Source: Moanibacter sp964542645
GTDB taxonomy: Bacteria; Verrucomicrobiota; Verrucomicrobiia; Opitutales; UBA2987
Direction of reading: 5' to 3'
DNA length: 64,000 nt
Assembly (NCBI GenBank): GCA_964542645.1
Contig: CAZIUG010000015.1
Location: 186,001-250,000 of the forward strand
Positions 26,306-36,034 of the stretch are shown piece by piece. How positions within the stretch are numbered: position 1 is the stretch's first letter; each line of letters opens with the position of its first letter. The notes under the pieces were generated by a model. It did not search any database, had not been told where the DNA came from, and saw only the letters and a list, made by a program, of their open reading frames with translations. Both the position numbers and the translations under genes were made by a program.

Positions 26306-26565
26306 CTGAGTCTGAAATTCGATCCTAAAAGCCTATCCCCCTAGGGGCTAGCAAAATATTCACAAGGCAAACTCCATCAAGCCATCTCCTAGCAATAGGA
26401 AAATTTGAACCTGTGAGTGATAATCGGCTATGATTTTTAATTTCTAAACATTAATATACCAATATCCTGAAAGCCATAGCACGGCAAAATTCTAGATCGA
26501 GAGTTGCAACACCCCGTTCACGAACGAAGACTATCTCAAAACCGATACGAGACTTTTCTAGGAAC

Positions 26566-28749
26566 GTGAAGAAGCAGAACAAAAACGAACTCCAAGGAAT
26601 TCTTGAGCGAATCATTTTCCTGAATGACGAATCACAATTTTGCATAGGCGAATTCAAGTCCAGCAAGGAGGGAAAGAATCTAACCATTAAAGGCACACTT
26701 CCGGGCGTTCAATGCGGCGAAACATTGCACCTGCACGGCCACTGGGAGCGTCATCCCAAACACGGCGACCAATTTAATGTTACACAATTTAAATCGATTC
26801 TTCCCTCTACCGTTTACGGTATTCGAAGGTATCTAGGAAGCGGTCTGGTTCCTGGCATCGGGAAAGTTTATGCCGATAAAATAGTAGAGCGTTTTGGAGC
26901 CGATACGTTACGCATCATCTCAGAAGAATCAGCTCGTCTTAAAGAAGTCTCAGGAATTGGACGAAAGCGCATAGAAGCCATCAAAAGTAATTGGATTCAA
27001 CAAGAAGCTCTTCGAGATGTGATGACATTCCTCCAAACCTATGGTGTTTCCGTCGCTCAATGCCTCCGCATCGTACGTCGATACGGCCCATCGGCCAAAA
27101 GAATCGTCCGCGAGGAACCCTACAAGGTTGCCCGGGATATTCCTGGTATCGGCTTTAAGAGTGCTGATAAAATCGCCATTAACATTGGTTTCGCCAACGA
27201 CAGTAAGGAGAGAATCGAAGCGGGAATTCATTACGCCCTACAATCCCTCGAAGATGAAGGTCACACCGGGTTCCCTTTTGACTCCCTGGCTACTCACTCG
27301 GCAGAACTCCTTCAGGCCAAAATTGATTCTGTTCGAAGCTGTTTGGCTTCACTGGTTGAAAAAAAAGAATTAGTTTTTGACTCTAACCACCCTCTTGTCC
27401 AGTTACCCACGTTGGACCAAGCTGAGCGCACTATCGCGAAGGCTATTCGCAAGATTTCAACCGGATCCTCTCACTATCCCGGGATTAAAGTTGAAATCGC
27501 AATAAATTGGGCACAAGAACGCGCTAATATGCCTTTTGCCGAAGACCAGAAACATGCCATTCGCACGTCGCTTACAGAAAAAGTCTCAATTATTACCGGT
27601 GGACCTGGAACTGGGAAGACCACTATTCTCAAGGCTGTAGTAGAGATTCTTAAAGCAAAAAAAGTTAACGTTCTACTAGCCTCTCCCACTGGTCGGGCTG
27701 CCCAGAGAATGTCGGAAGCAACCGGCCATTCAGCCCAAACAATCCATCGGATGCTGAAATTCGATCCCGCGAAAGGGAAATTCTCTGTTAATCACTCTTC
27801 CCCATTAAAGGCAGATGTACTGATTGTAGATGAAGTCAGTATGCTAGACTGCCGTCTTGCTGCCGCCCTTCTCCAGTCGATCCCCTCTTATGCCCATCTC
27901 GTTCTGGTTGGCGACATAGACCAACTACCTTCCGTTGGGTCTGGAAATATTCTTACCGATCTTATTAATTCGCAAAGTATACCAGTGACTCTTCTATCCA
28001 CGATCTTTCGTCAAAAAGAGGAAAGCGATATTATCAAGGTTGCTTATCGAATTCTCAACGGCCATCCAAGCCCGCCACGTCCTACGACAGAACTTAGCTC
28101 TCTTCACCTCAATGAAGACCTCCAATTTCTCAAGACTACCTCCCCTCAAGAATGCGTCGAATTGATTGCAGCCATATGTAAAAAATTTTTCTCCGCCCAA
28201 ACAACATATGATCCCATTATGGACGTACAAGTCTTGGCCCCCCTTCACAAGGGAATAGCAGGTATTCGAAACCTGAACCTTGAACTTCAGGCCCGGCTTA
28301 ATCCCAATGATAACGGGCTATACTCTGGTAATACACGATTCCTAACCGGCGATAAGGTCATACAAACCCGAAATAATTACGACAAATCTATCTTTAATGG
28401 CGATATCGGAAAGGTTGTCACAGTAGAACGTGACGAAAGCAGACTCACCGTCGAATTCATGAACGAGACCGTCGTCCTTGACCGATTCGAAATCAGTGAT
28501 CTACAACTGGCATATACCACCAGCGTCCACAAAGCCCAAGGAAGTGAATTCCCCATCGTTATCATTCCTCTTCTCAAACAGCATTATATCATGCTCCAGC
28601 GAAACCTACTCTATACCGCTATCACTCGTGGCAAACACCAAGTATTCATCGTGGGTGATCCCGCCGCCTACGCCATCGCGGTTAATAATAAAGAGTCGGC
28701 TGCCAGGTTTACCGGGCTAAGGAGTATAATAGAAAAATGGAAAGAATGA
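26566..28749 (+). CDS. RecD-like (RecD2/TraA) DNA helicase
   Basis: 727-residue superfamily 1B 5'-3' helicase, the stand-alone RecD2 kind. An N-terminal OB-like region, helix-hairpin-helix motifs near 95-215 (VPGIGKVYADKI, VSGIGRKRIEAI, IPGIGFKSADKI), then the motor: Walker A GGPGTGKTT near 344, LIVDEVSMLD motif II, VGDIDQLPSVGSG motif III, and the C-terminal LAYTTSVHKAQGSEFP and LLYTAITRGK motifs. No recB or recC is nearby, as expected for RecD2. Start is GTG at 26566. Likely role: repair or recombination accessory helicase. Confidence 0.92.
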   Translation: MKKQNKNELQGILERIIFLNDESQFCIGEFKSSKEGKNLTIKGTLPGVQCGETLHLHGHWERHPKHGDQFNVTQFKSILPSTVYGIRRYLGSGLVPGIGKVYADKIVERFGADTLRIISEESARLKEVSGIGRKRIEAIKSNWIQQEALRDVMTFLQTYGVSVAQCLRIVRRYGPSAKRIVREEPYKVARDIPGIGFKSADKIAINIGFANDSKERIEAGIHYALQSLEDEGHTGFPFDSLATHSAELLQAKIDSVRSCLASLVEKKELVFDSNHPLVQLPTLDQAERTIAKAIRKISTGSSHYPGIKVEIAINWAQERANMPFAEDQKHAIRTSLTEKVSIITGGPGTGKTTILKAVVEILKAKKVNVLLASPTGRAAQRMSEATGHSAQTIHRMLKFDPAKGKFSVNHSSPLKADVLIVDEVSMLDCRLAAALLQSIPSYAHLVLVGDIDQLPSVGSGNILTDLINSQSIPVTLLSTIFRQKEESDIIKVAYRILNGHPSPPRPTTELSSLHLNEDLQFLKTTSPQECVELIAAICKKFFSAQTTYDPIMDVQVLAPLHKGIAGIRNLNLELQARLNPNDNGLYSGNTRFLTGDKVIQTRNNYDKSIFNGDIGKVVTVERDESRLTVEFMNETVVLDRFEISDLQLAYTTSVHKAQGSEFPIVIIPLLKQHYIMLQRNLLYTAITRGKHQVFIVGDPAAYAIAVNNKESAARFTGLRSIIEKWKE

Positions 28750-28892
28750 GCCACAAACTAACCATTGGGCTCACCAACGGACCATGAGAATTTCAGCTAT
28801 GACGAAAACTCCTCTGGCAGCAAGTAACATTCCAGAACAATGGGAGACTCATTGAGAGTGAAATCAGGTAGGGGTCAGATTAGGAGTCTTCA

Positions 28893-30191
28893 CTAGCTGA
28901 GGATCCCAGCAAGAGTTGCCGTCAAGAGGCTCGCACAGGTTCCGCCTATCATAGCGCGGAATGCCATTCTAGCAAGGTTCTGCCTCTGTCCAGGAGCCAA
29001 AACAGAAATGCCCCCGATCTGGATTCCCATACTACTAAAATTTGCAAACCCACATAAAGCAAATGTCGAAATAACAAAGGATTTTTCATTCGCCAAATGT
29101 CCCGCATCTATAAGAACTCTCATCTCCTGAAAGGCCACAAACTCGTTCAGTACCATCTTCTGCCCCAGCAGTTGCCCTACTACCATAAGATTTCCACCAT
29201 CGACCCCCATTAGAAAAGCAACCGGTGAAAAAAGTACTCCGAAAATGAACTGTAGAGTGAGGCTTTCGTAGAGCCCACCAGTGGCATCCGATATCATCTC
29301 GTTGATTCCTGACCAGGATCCAATCCATTCGGTTGCTATGTAATTAAGAAAAGCCATCAAGGCGAGGAAGACGAGCACGATGGCACCAACATTCACTGCC
29401 AACTTTAATCCTTGGGTTGTTCCGTTCGCAACTGCATCAAAGAGATTAACTCCGATGGACTCTTTGCCTACCCTTAAATCCGTTTCAACCTCTTCACTCT
29501 CAGGAAAGAGCATTTTTGCGCAAATTATTGCTCCTGGCGCCGCGATGATGGAAGCGGAAATCAGATGTTTTCCGATTTCAATTTTTCTAATTTCATCTTC
29601 TCCTCCAAGAATATTCATGTAGGCAATAAGAACCGCTCCTGCAATGGTGGCCATTCCCCCAGTCATCAGACAGACGATTTCAGATTTTGTCATTCGCTCC
29701 AGATAGGGCCTAATAATAAGGGGCGCTTCAGTCTGCCCAATGAAAACATTTGCAGCAGCGGCCAAACTTTCAGCTCCTGAGAGACGCATCGTCTTTTGCA
29801 TAACCCATGCGAAAACGAAGATAACTTTCTGCAAGATACCGAGATAGTAAAAAAGAGAAGCAAGTGCAGAGAAGAAAGCAATCGAAGGGAGGACCCTAAA
29901 AGCAAAAATTGCCCCGTAGGATGGGTCGGTTGACAATTCGCCGAAAAGAAACGTCGAGCCTTCGACGGAGAAATCAAGAAGCTTCAGAAAAAGTCCTGAG
30001 AAATTGCCTATAACTCTATTGAAAAGGGGAACCTGAATAACCAAGACCGCAATCAGGACTTGCAAAATAAAACCACTGCACACCAACCTCCAGTTGATAT
30101 TTCTTCGTTCAGAACTAAAGAAATACAAAAAAAAGAAAATCGCCACCAACCCGAGTACCCCCCGCGCCAGGTCAACAAATACTTCCGGCAT
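28893..30191 (-). CDS. Concentrative nucleoside transporter (CNT/NupC family)
   Basis: 432-residue inner-membrane importer of nucleosides driven by a sodium or proton gradient. About ten hydrophobic spans, the core motif FIGQTEAPLIIRPYL (near residues 148-162) and a late block NFSSMGIQIGGISVLAPGQR that matches the CNT substrate-binding helices. Length and layout are normal for bacterial CNTs. It stands alone between recD2 and kamA; nothing shows its preferred nucleoside. Confidence 0.93.
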   Translation of the reverse strand: MPEVFVDLARGVLGLVAIFFFLYFFSSERRNINWRLVCSGFILQVLIAVLVIQVPLFNRVIGNFSGLFLKLLDFSVEGSTFLFGELSTDPSYGAIFAFRVLPSIAFFSALASLFYYLGILQKVIFVFAWVMQKTMRLSGAESLAAAANVFIGQTEAPLIIRPYLERMTKSEIVCLMTGGMATIAGAVLIAYMNILGGEDEIRKIEIGKHLISASIIAAPGAIICAKMLFPESEEVETDLRVGKESIGVNLFDAVANGTTQGLKLAVNVGAIVLVFLALMAFLNYIATEWIGSWSGINEMISDATGGLYESLTLQFIFGVLFSPVAFLMGVDGGNLMVVGQLLGQKMVLNEFVAFQEMRVLIDAGHLANEKSFVISTFALCGFANFSSMGIQIGGISVLAPGQRQNLARMAFRAMIGGTCASLLTATLAGILS

Positions 30192-30341
30192 GAGGCCAAA
30201 GATTGGGTAACTTTTCCCCTTTGCACAACTATAACTTTGCTGCCTGATTCAACCCGGTCCGCTTTTAAGCTCACCACAACATTCAAAACAGGACCAAAAT
30301 TTTCCTGAAATCAAGGCTATGAATTCCGGAGATAATTCAGG

Positions 30342-31529
30342 TTAAAGGATGGCCTCTTCTATTACCTCATCCAAACTCCGGCGAACCGGGGTGGTTCCCT
30401 TAACCAAAGGGTAGCGAAAGGTTTTTCCTGCGTAATTCCGAAAAACCATCTCCTCATCATTAATTCGCTCTACGTAATCAGGGTTCAGCGGAATCTTACC
30501 CCCACCACCAGGAGCATCGATCACGAACTGGGGAACTGCATAGCCCGAAGTGTGCCCCCGAAGACCTCGAATAAGCTCAATTCCCTTGGTTATTTCTGTC
30601 CTTAAATGTGCGCTTCCCGTGATTAAATCGCACTGATAAAGATAATAGGGACGGACCCTCATCATCAGTAGACGATGGACTAAAGATTTCATGGTCTCTA
30701 AATTATCGTTTACACCCTGAAGAAGTACTGACTGATTTCCCAAAGGGACGCCCGCAAAGGAGAGCTTTTCACACGCTTCATATAATTCACGCGTACATTC
30801 CGACGGGTGATTAATATGCAAACTCATCCAAACCGGGCCATTCTCCTTCAGAACCGCGCAGAGTTTGTCCGTCACTCTTTGCGGAACAAAGACTGGGACT
30901 CGTGATCCTATCCTAATAAATTCAACATGTTTAATCTGGCGCAAACGGCCGAGTAGATATTCTAACTTGCTATCGGCAAAGAGAAGCGGATCACCCCCAC
31001 TCAATAGAACGTCACGGACACTGACATTTCTCTCAATATAATCCAGCCCTCCTTCAAGATCCGATCGGAAATTATACTCCTGCGAGTTCGAAACCATCCG
31101 GCTACGAGTACAGTACCGACAGTAAGCCGCGCACCGATCAGTGACCAAAAACAAAACTCTGTCAGGATACCGATGGACAATTCCAGGAACCGGCATCGTC
31201 GTCTCCTCCCCCACCGGATCACGCATTTCTTCCGTAGCCGTCTCCATCTCCTCAACTCGAGGCACAACCTGACGCCGGATAGGACAGTTCGGATCATCTC
31301 GATTAATCAGGTTAAGGAAATAAGGAGTAACCGAAACCGCCAACTTCTGATCAGCAAATTCAAACCCCTCTTTCTCTTCTTTAGTCAAGCATAGGTACTT
31401 CGAAAAATCCTCAATTTTACTAATCCGGTTTTGAAGCTGCCAGCGCCAATTCATCCAGTTCTCATCAGGCTCCGAGTCCCAATGTCCCTTCCCTTGATAC
31501 CAGCTGTTTAATGCGTCCTTACTCTGCAT
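30342..31529 (-). CDS. KamA-family lysine 2,3-aminomutase-type radical SAM enzyme
   Basis: PLP- and radical-SAM-dependent aminomutase converting L-lysine or a similar amino acid to the beta isomer. The 395-residue protein has the cluster motif CAAYCRYC with Cys133, Cys137 and Cys140, and DAPGGGGK near 335-345 carrying the PLP lysine. It is full length for the KamA family. No efp or genX gene lies nearby, so it may act in beta-lysine formation (osmolyte or metabolite) rather than in EF-P modification. EF-P-type EpmB proteins are usually shorter. Substrate assigned by family only. Confidence 0.9.
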   Translation of the reverse strand: MQSKDALNSWYQGKGHWDSEPDENWMNWRWQLQNRISKIEDFSKYLCLTKEEKEGFEFADQKLAVSVTPYFLNLINRDDPNCPIRRQVVPRVEEMETATEEMRDPVGEETTMPVPGIVHRYPDRVLFLVTDRCAAYCRYCTRSRMVSNSQEYNFRSDLEGGLDYIERNVSVRDVLLSGGDPLLFADSKLEYLLGRLRQIKHVEFIRIGSRVPVFVPQRVTDKLCAVLKENGPVWMSLHINHPSECTRELYEACEKLSFAGVPLGNQSVLLQGVNDNLETMKSLVHRLLMMRVRPYYLYQCDLITGSAHLRTEITKGIELIRGLRGHTSGYAVPQFVIDAPGGGGKIPLNPDYVERINDEEMVFRNYAGKTFRYPLVKGTTPVRRSLDEVIEEAIL

Positions 31530-31739
31530 CAGTGCACGTTTGCTTCAATTCCCCAATGTAGTCTAACCCTGACAAATACTGAAAGCTTTCCTTCATCAAC
31601 CCTTTCCGTCCAGAAAAACATTATTATATCCAAATCTGTCAATGAACTTTTTAGTTGTTTAAATTGAGAACACCCGAATGAAGCTCTAGCCAAGCATCTA
31701 TTTTAAGATTAAGACATAACTAGGATACAAATATTAATG

Positions 31740-31916
31740 TTAGTGTATTTCCCAAACTGTGGACATAAGAACGACGGCAACCACATAACCAAAAAACAGG
31801 AATGACCCAATCAACCGTATCCCATTTAACGGAAATCTTGCAAGAAATAGAAGCTGAATCTGGATAAACACCCAAGGCCCTTGTATCTCCAAAAAAGCGG
31901 CAGAGGCAAAAATCAA
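31740..31916 (-). CDS. Candidate small membrane protein coupled to kdsB (TTG start)
   Basis: A 58-codon frame begins with TTG overlapping the kdsB stop (ATTGA at 31913-31917) and ends TAA at 31740. The product would have a hydrophobic N-terminal half and one clear transmembrane span near the C-terminus (LIGSFLFFGYVVAVVLMSTVW). The stop-start overlap suggests translational coupling to kdsB. An internal GTG at codon 16 is another possible start. No family is recognised, and a chance frame cannot be excluded. Confidence 0.35.
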   Translation of the reverse strand: MIFASAAFLEIQGPWVFIQIQLLFLARFPLNGIRLIGSFLFFGYVVAVVLMSTVWEIH

Positions 31917-32659
31917 TCTAGATACCGTTCAAACGAAGCTGCGTCTTCCGGTGTATCAATGCCAATAGTTGCCTGGTCTGTGATGCCAACGGCGACCTTG
32001 AACCCATTCTCCAAAGCACGCAGTTGTTCCAGCATCTCTATCATCTCCAAACATCCTCTAGGCAATTCTTGGAAAAGCTGTAAGAAATCAGCCGTATAGG
32101 CATACATTCCCAAATGCCAGAAACAGTGGTTTTCTCGCAGCCAATTGACGTCCAAACGGCCACGTTGTTGCCGTGAAAATGGGATCGGTGCCCGCGAAAA
32201 GTAAAGGGCATTATGGTTGCTATCGATCACTACTTTTACTTTGTCTGAATCGCAAAAGTCCTCCTCGGTCAGAAAGGGGGTAGCGAGTGTCCCCATTACC
32301 GGCTCTCCCCTAATCAAGTCTCCTAAGGCTTTGATCTGCTTCCCAGTGACCGTGGGTTCATCTCCCTGTACATTGATAATGTGCTTCGCTCGGATGGTTT
32401 CGTTTGCTTCCGCTATTCGGTCAGTACCACTAGAATGATTATTTGAGGTCCTAACCACATCAAATCCCCAGCCTTCCAGCAGAATTGCCACAGATTCGTC
32501 TTCAACCGCAAAATAAAGAGGAAAATCTGGCGCCTGTTCTGTGATACGCTCACCAGTCCATAGAATAAGGGGCTTCCCCCTGATTTTATAGAGGGGCTTA
32601 CCTGGGAAACGCGTTGCAGCGAGTCTAACTGGAACGACGATAGCTATATCTTGCATCAT
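31913..32659 (-). CDS. kdsB: CMP-KDO synthetase
   Basis: 3-deoxy-manno-octulosonate cytidylyltransferase, which activates KDO with CTP for lipid A-core assembly, in the cytoplasm. The 248-residue protein has the N-terminal nucleotide loop VVPVRLAATRFPGKPLYKI (residues about 9-27), then SGTDRIAEA and NVQGDEP, all signature blocks of KdsB, and the late YAYTADFL and EQLRALENGFKV. It marks the organism as lipopolysaccharide-producing. Only a candidate membrane peptide is coupled to it downstream. Confidence 0.95.
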   Translation of the reverse strand: MMQDIAIVVPVRLAATRFPGKPLYKIRGKPLILWTGERITEQAPDFPLYFAVEDESVAILLEGWGFDVVRTSNNHSSGTDRIAEANETIRAKHIINVQGDEPTVTGKQIKALGDLIRGEPVMGTLATPFLTEEDFCDSDKVKVVIDSNHNALYFSRAPIPFSRQQRGRLDVNWLRENHCFWHLGMYAYTADFLQLFQELPRGCLEMIEMLEQLRALENGFKVAVGITDQATIGIDTPEDAASFERYLD

Positions 32660-32757
32660 ACCGATTTATTGTCTTAGAAGGAATAAAAGATTAGTTGGCG
32701 AACTCTACCATTAACAACCCGGATAGAAAACACATAGACCGATAAAATTCTGAATTA

Positions 32758-33504
32758 ATGCTGATAGTTTGGATACTGACATTTAGCCTCTCAGGGACGA
32801 TCGGAACGATTGTAGCCGCGTCCCTATTTCTTACTACACAGAGGAGAATCAGTCGTGTAACACTTTCCTGCTTTCTCAGTTTTGCAGTGGGAACTCTCCT
32901 TTCAGTTGCATTTCTCAGGCTGTTGCCAGAGGCACTCGAGCTAGCCAAAAGTAGATCGATCATGGTAACCGTTCTATTTGGTATAGTGCTGTTCTTTGTA
33001 CTTGAAAAGCTACTTATTTGGCGCCACTGCCACGAACAAGAGTGCCAGGTACATTCAACGGGTGGACATCTCATCCTCTTTGGAGATTCATTTCACAACT
33101 TTGTAGATGGAATTACAATAGCAGCTGCCTTCATGACATCGATCCCCCTTGGTGCAACTACTGCCCTGGCAATTATTATCCATGAAATCCCACAGGAAGT
33201 AGCTGATTTCTCAATTCTTCTTAAACAAGGATTTTCTGCTAGAAAGGCTATCCTTTTCAATACGCTTTCAAGCCTTACTATGTGCATAGGAGCTCTCATC
33301 GGCTATTTTGCCCTTGATCTCATGAACCCTCTTATCCCCTTTATTCTAGCCATTTCAGCCTCAAGTTTTATCTATGTTGCGACTGTCGACCTAATTGCAA
33401 ACCTTCATCGCGATTCTGAAGACCAATCTGCTCGACTACAGCTTCTCTTTGTCTGCTGCGGTATCGCCACTATCAGTCTTATCGGTGGTTTGCATACTCA
33501 TTGA
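32758..33504 (+). CDS. ZIP-family metal transporter
   Basis: 248-residue inner-membrane transporter for zinc or another divalent metal. About seven to eight hydrophobic spans. The metal-binding signature on helices 4 and 5 is intact: HNFVDGITI (near residues 112-120) and HEIPQEVADF (near 142-151). A His-rich cytosolic loop (HCHEQECQVH) near residue 85 may bind metal. Its 3' end overlaps the convergent amidohydrolase gene by 69 bases. Confidence 0.92.
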   Translation: MLIVWILTFSLSGTIGTIVAASLFLTTQRRISRVTLSCFLSFAVGTLLSVAFLRLLPEALELAKSRSIMVTVLFGIVLFFVLEKLLIWRHCHEQECQVHSTGGHLILFGDSFHNFVDGITIAAAFMTSIPLGATTALAIIIHEIPQEVADFSILLKQGFSARKAILFNTLSSLTMCIGALIGYFALDLMNPLIPFILAISASSFIYVATVDLIANLHRDSEDQSARLQLLFVCCGIATISLIGGLHTH

Positions 33505-34386
33505 ATCCCCTAATAGACGCTCTATATTACCTCGGAAGACTTGAGACAACTCATCTTCCGTCAATCCTGATTCCTCGACCTCTTCGACAAACCGAAGGAA
33601 TCCAGGCCATTGATCTTCCTTCGGATAGAGTCGAATCGGATAGTCCGAGCCGAAAAGAATTCGATCTGCACCAACAATATCGGCAACGACACGAAAGATC
33701 TTGCGATCATAGAGAAGCGGACTGGCTGAGGTATCGTAAAATACATTTCTTAATGAATTCCGGCACTCTTTATTAAGTTCGTAAAAAGGCAGGCCGCCTC
33801 CCCAATGCGAAAAAATGAACTTCAGATTAGAAAACTCTTTTGCCAGGCATTGGTATTCACTTAACGATCCGTAGACCTTACCCTCATAATGGTGACCCGC
33901 AGGCTCAGTCACGTGAAGATTGACGGGGATTCCAATCTCTTGTGCCCATTCCAATATCCGTATCCACACCGGATTCCTCATGGTAAAGCCCTGGACCGCT
34001 GGGAAAATTTCTCCAATCCCTTTTAGTCCGGAGTCTATTGCGCGACGCACATCATCGAAAGCCCGGTCACCAGCACGAGGTTGCACAGTAGCAAATCCAA
34101 TCATTCTCTCTGGATCTTCCTCTATCCACCTCAAATGCCATTCGTTCTGAAGTCGGCAGGTCTCTTCCTGTTCCCAGTACCATCCCATCAAGACAACTTG
34201 CTTGACACAAGCTCTCTTCATATCTGAAAGGAGTCGTTCCCGACTAGCCCACCCCTGAATAGATCTTCTGCCTCCCCGATCCGTCACCAAATCAACCCAG
34301 TGGTCCTCTCTCAAGCTCCGACCCCATCCTTCCGGATCGTTGATTACTTCTTCAGGATAGCGGTGAACATGACTGTCGATAATCAT
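33436..34386 (-). CDS. Amidohydrolase family 2 (TIM-barrel) protein
   Basis: 316-residue metal-dependent hydrolase or decarboxylase. The first metal motif is DSHVH (residues 3-7), followed by a barrel with NLHVTEP (about 160), FSHWGGG and the final metal Asp in ILFGSDYPI near 270. This layout resembles the ACMSD/amidohydrolase_2 branch. The last 25 or so residues are polar and encoded entirely within the overlap with the ZIP gene on the other strand. Substrate unknown. Confidence 0.85.
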   Translation of the reverse strand: MIIDSHVHRYPEEVINDPEGWGRSLREDHWVDLVTDRGGRRSIQGWASRERLLSDMKRACVKQVVLMGWYWEQEETCRLQNEWHLRWIEEDPERMIGFATVQPRAGDRAFDDVRRAIDSGLKGIGEIFPAVQGFTMRNPVWIRILEWAQEIGIPVNLHVTEPAGHHYEGKVYGSLSEYQCLAKEFSNLKFIFSHWGGGLPFYELNKECRNSLRNVFYDTSASPLLYDRKIFRVVADIVGADRILFGSDYPIRLYPKEDQWPGFLRFVEEVEESGLTEDELSQVFRGNIERLLGDSMSMQTTDKTDSGDTAADKEKL

Positions 34387-34452
34387 GTCACAGGAATCCG
34401 TCTAAGAGAACTAAATCCTCGAATCTTCGAGTTTCCTTCGAGGAATTGTTAA

Positions 34453-35046
34453 CTACTCCCCCAATTGATATCGGGTGAATCGCCTAATATTAATATTCTC
34501 TCCCAACTTTGCGATGCGCTCCGTAAGTAGATCATTAATCGTCTTATCGGGATCTTTGACAAACGGCTGTTCCATGAGGCAAATCGACTCGTAAATCTTA
34601 TCTATTTTTCCCTCTACAATTTTTTGCACAATATGAGGAGGTTTGTTCTGGACCTGAGAAGCAGCAATTTCTCGCTCTTTTTCCAGATATTCTTCCGGAA
34701 CCTCCTCTTGGGTGATAAATTCTGGATTAGCTGCAGCTATATGGAGACAAATGTCTTTCACTAATTCGCCAAAGTCCTCCGTCTTTGCCACAAAATCTGT
34801 CTCACAGTTGACCTCCACCAAGACACCAACTTTCCCTCCCGTGTGGATATATTGCTCGATCAGACCTTCACTAGTGGCACGTCCAGCTTTCTTCTCTGCC
34901 GAAGCGATTCCCCTCTTTCGCAAAATAGTGATTGCTTGCTCTAAATCACCAGCCGCCTCGGTCAAGGCGTTCTTACAGTCCATCAAACCCGCGCCCGTCT
35001 CCCCTCTAAGCTCCCCTACCATCTTTGCCGTAATTTGAACACTCAT
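34453..35046 (-). CDS. tsf: Elongation factor Ts
   Basis: Nucleotide exchange factor for EF-Tu. 197 residues, at the short end for the family, with one core dimerisation subdomain as in Thermus-type EF-Ts. The family opening VGELRGETGAGLMDCKNAL (TGAG.MDCK motif) and the EF-Tu-contacting EVNCETDFVAKT are clear. It follows rpsB by 71 bases, the near-universal rpsB-tsf order. Confidence 0.96.
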   Translation of the reverse strand: MSVQITAKMVGELRGETGAGLMDCKNALTEAAGDLEQAITILRKRGIASAEKKAGRATSEGLIEQYIHTGGKVGVLVEVNCETDFVAKTEDFGELVKDICLHIAAANPEFITQEEVPEEYLEKEREIAASQVQNKPPHIVQKIVEGKIDKIYESICLMEQPFVKDPDKTINDLLTERIAKLGENINIRRFTRYQLGE

Positions 35047-35117
35047 CTTTAATCCAATTGTATTATCGCAGAAAGGCCGAAAATTTTCTAGCTTCCTCCT
35101 GATTGCATTGGCGAATC

Positions 35118-35951
35118 CTAATCGTCATCTGTTGAATAGGAATCAGGAACTTCCTCAACTGGTGCGTCGGTCGAAAAAGAAGCAGCAGGCGCCATTGGAG
35201 TCACTGGAAGCTGCTCCTCTTTTGCTTCCTCGCGCACCATCGGGGTTAATCTACCCAGCTTTCCTTCCTCCCGTCTGGATAGACCATTCTGCATCGCATC
35301 TAAAAGGGCCTCTACGATAATTCGTATTGACTTAACTGAATCGTCATTTCCTGGAATTGGATGCGTAATGAGCGAAGGATCGGAGTTCGTATCAACTAAA
35401 GCCACAACTGGAATATTCAGCCGATTGGCCTCTGCCACCGCTATCTGCTCCGTCTTAGAATCGATCACAAGAACCGCAGATGGAAGCTCCGGCATCTCTA
35501 AAAGTCCTTCAAAGTTACGATGCATCCGGCTCATTTCACGACGAATAACAGCCGCTTCCTTTTTGGGCGTCTTCGCCAGACTGCCATCCGCTTCCATTGA
35601 AAGATATCCCTTATATTTTGCTATGCTTTTTTTAATCGTTGCGAAATTCGTTAGTGTTCCACCCATCCACCGATTCGCACTGAAAGGCATCTGGCATTGA
35701 GTAGCAGCTTCACGGATTACCTCCTGAGCCTGTCGTTTAGTCCCGAGAAGAAGGATTTGTTTCCCATCCGCAATCAATTCTTCAATGAAGTCGCTTGCCT
35801 TTTGCAATAGATCGTAAGTCTTCTCCAAATCAACAATGGAAATACCGTGGCGGTTATCAAAGACATACTCCTTAGCCTTAGGATTATATCTTCTCAACTG
35901 GTGTCCAAAATGAACCCCCGCATCCAAGAGATCTTTAATCGTTATATTCAT
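35118..35951 (-). CDS. rpsB: 30S ribosomal protein S2
   Basis: 277 residues from the ATG at 35951. That start is chosen because MNITIKDLLDAGVHFGHQ is the family N-terminus and GAGGGG lies about ten bases upstream on the minus strand; a longer frame to 36062 has no family match. Blocks RRYNPKAKEYVF, ILLLGTKRQAQEV, WMGGTLTNF and LVDTNSDP are all S2 signatures. The C-terminal tail of about 45 residues is acidic and low-complexity, an extension seen in some phyla. Forms an operon with tsf. Confidence 0.96.
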   Translation of the reverse strand: MNITIKDLLDAGVHFGHQLRRYNPKAKEYVFDNRHGISIVDLEKTYDLLQKASDFIEELIADGKQILLLGTKRQAQEVIREAATQCQMPFSANRWMGGTLTNFATIKKSIAKYKGYLSMEADGSLAKTPKKEAAVIRREMSRMHRNFEGLLEMPELPSAVLVIDSKTEQIAVAEANRLNIPVVALVDTNSDPSLITHPIPGNDDSVKSIRIIVEALLDAMQNGLSRREEGKLGRLTPMVREEAKEEQLPVTPMAPAASFSTDAPVEEVPDSYSTDDD

Positions 35952-36034
35952 ATTATTCGTCGCCCCTCGAGGTAAGGAAACAGCCGTCTCTTCCGGAAAG
36001 CTTTGGCGATGTAAGGTTGAGATTGATACTTTCG
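35952..36034 (-). other. 5' leader region of rpsB
   Basis: Immediately upstream of rpsB on the minus strand. Apart from the GAGGGG ribosome-binding site near 35961-35966 I cannot point to a defined leader RNA motif or a convincing promoter. Confidence 0.35.

Noticed and set aside
26337..26346. CCCCTAGGGG palindrome upstream of the MlaE-like gene
   Set aside because: Short, single copy and without a T-run or known operator match.
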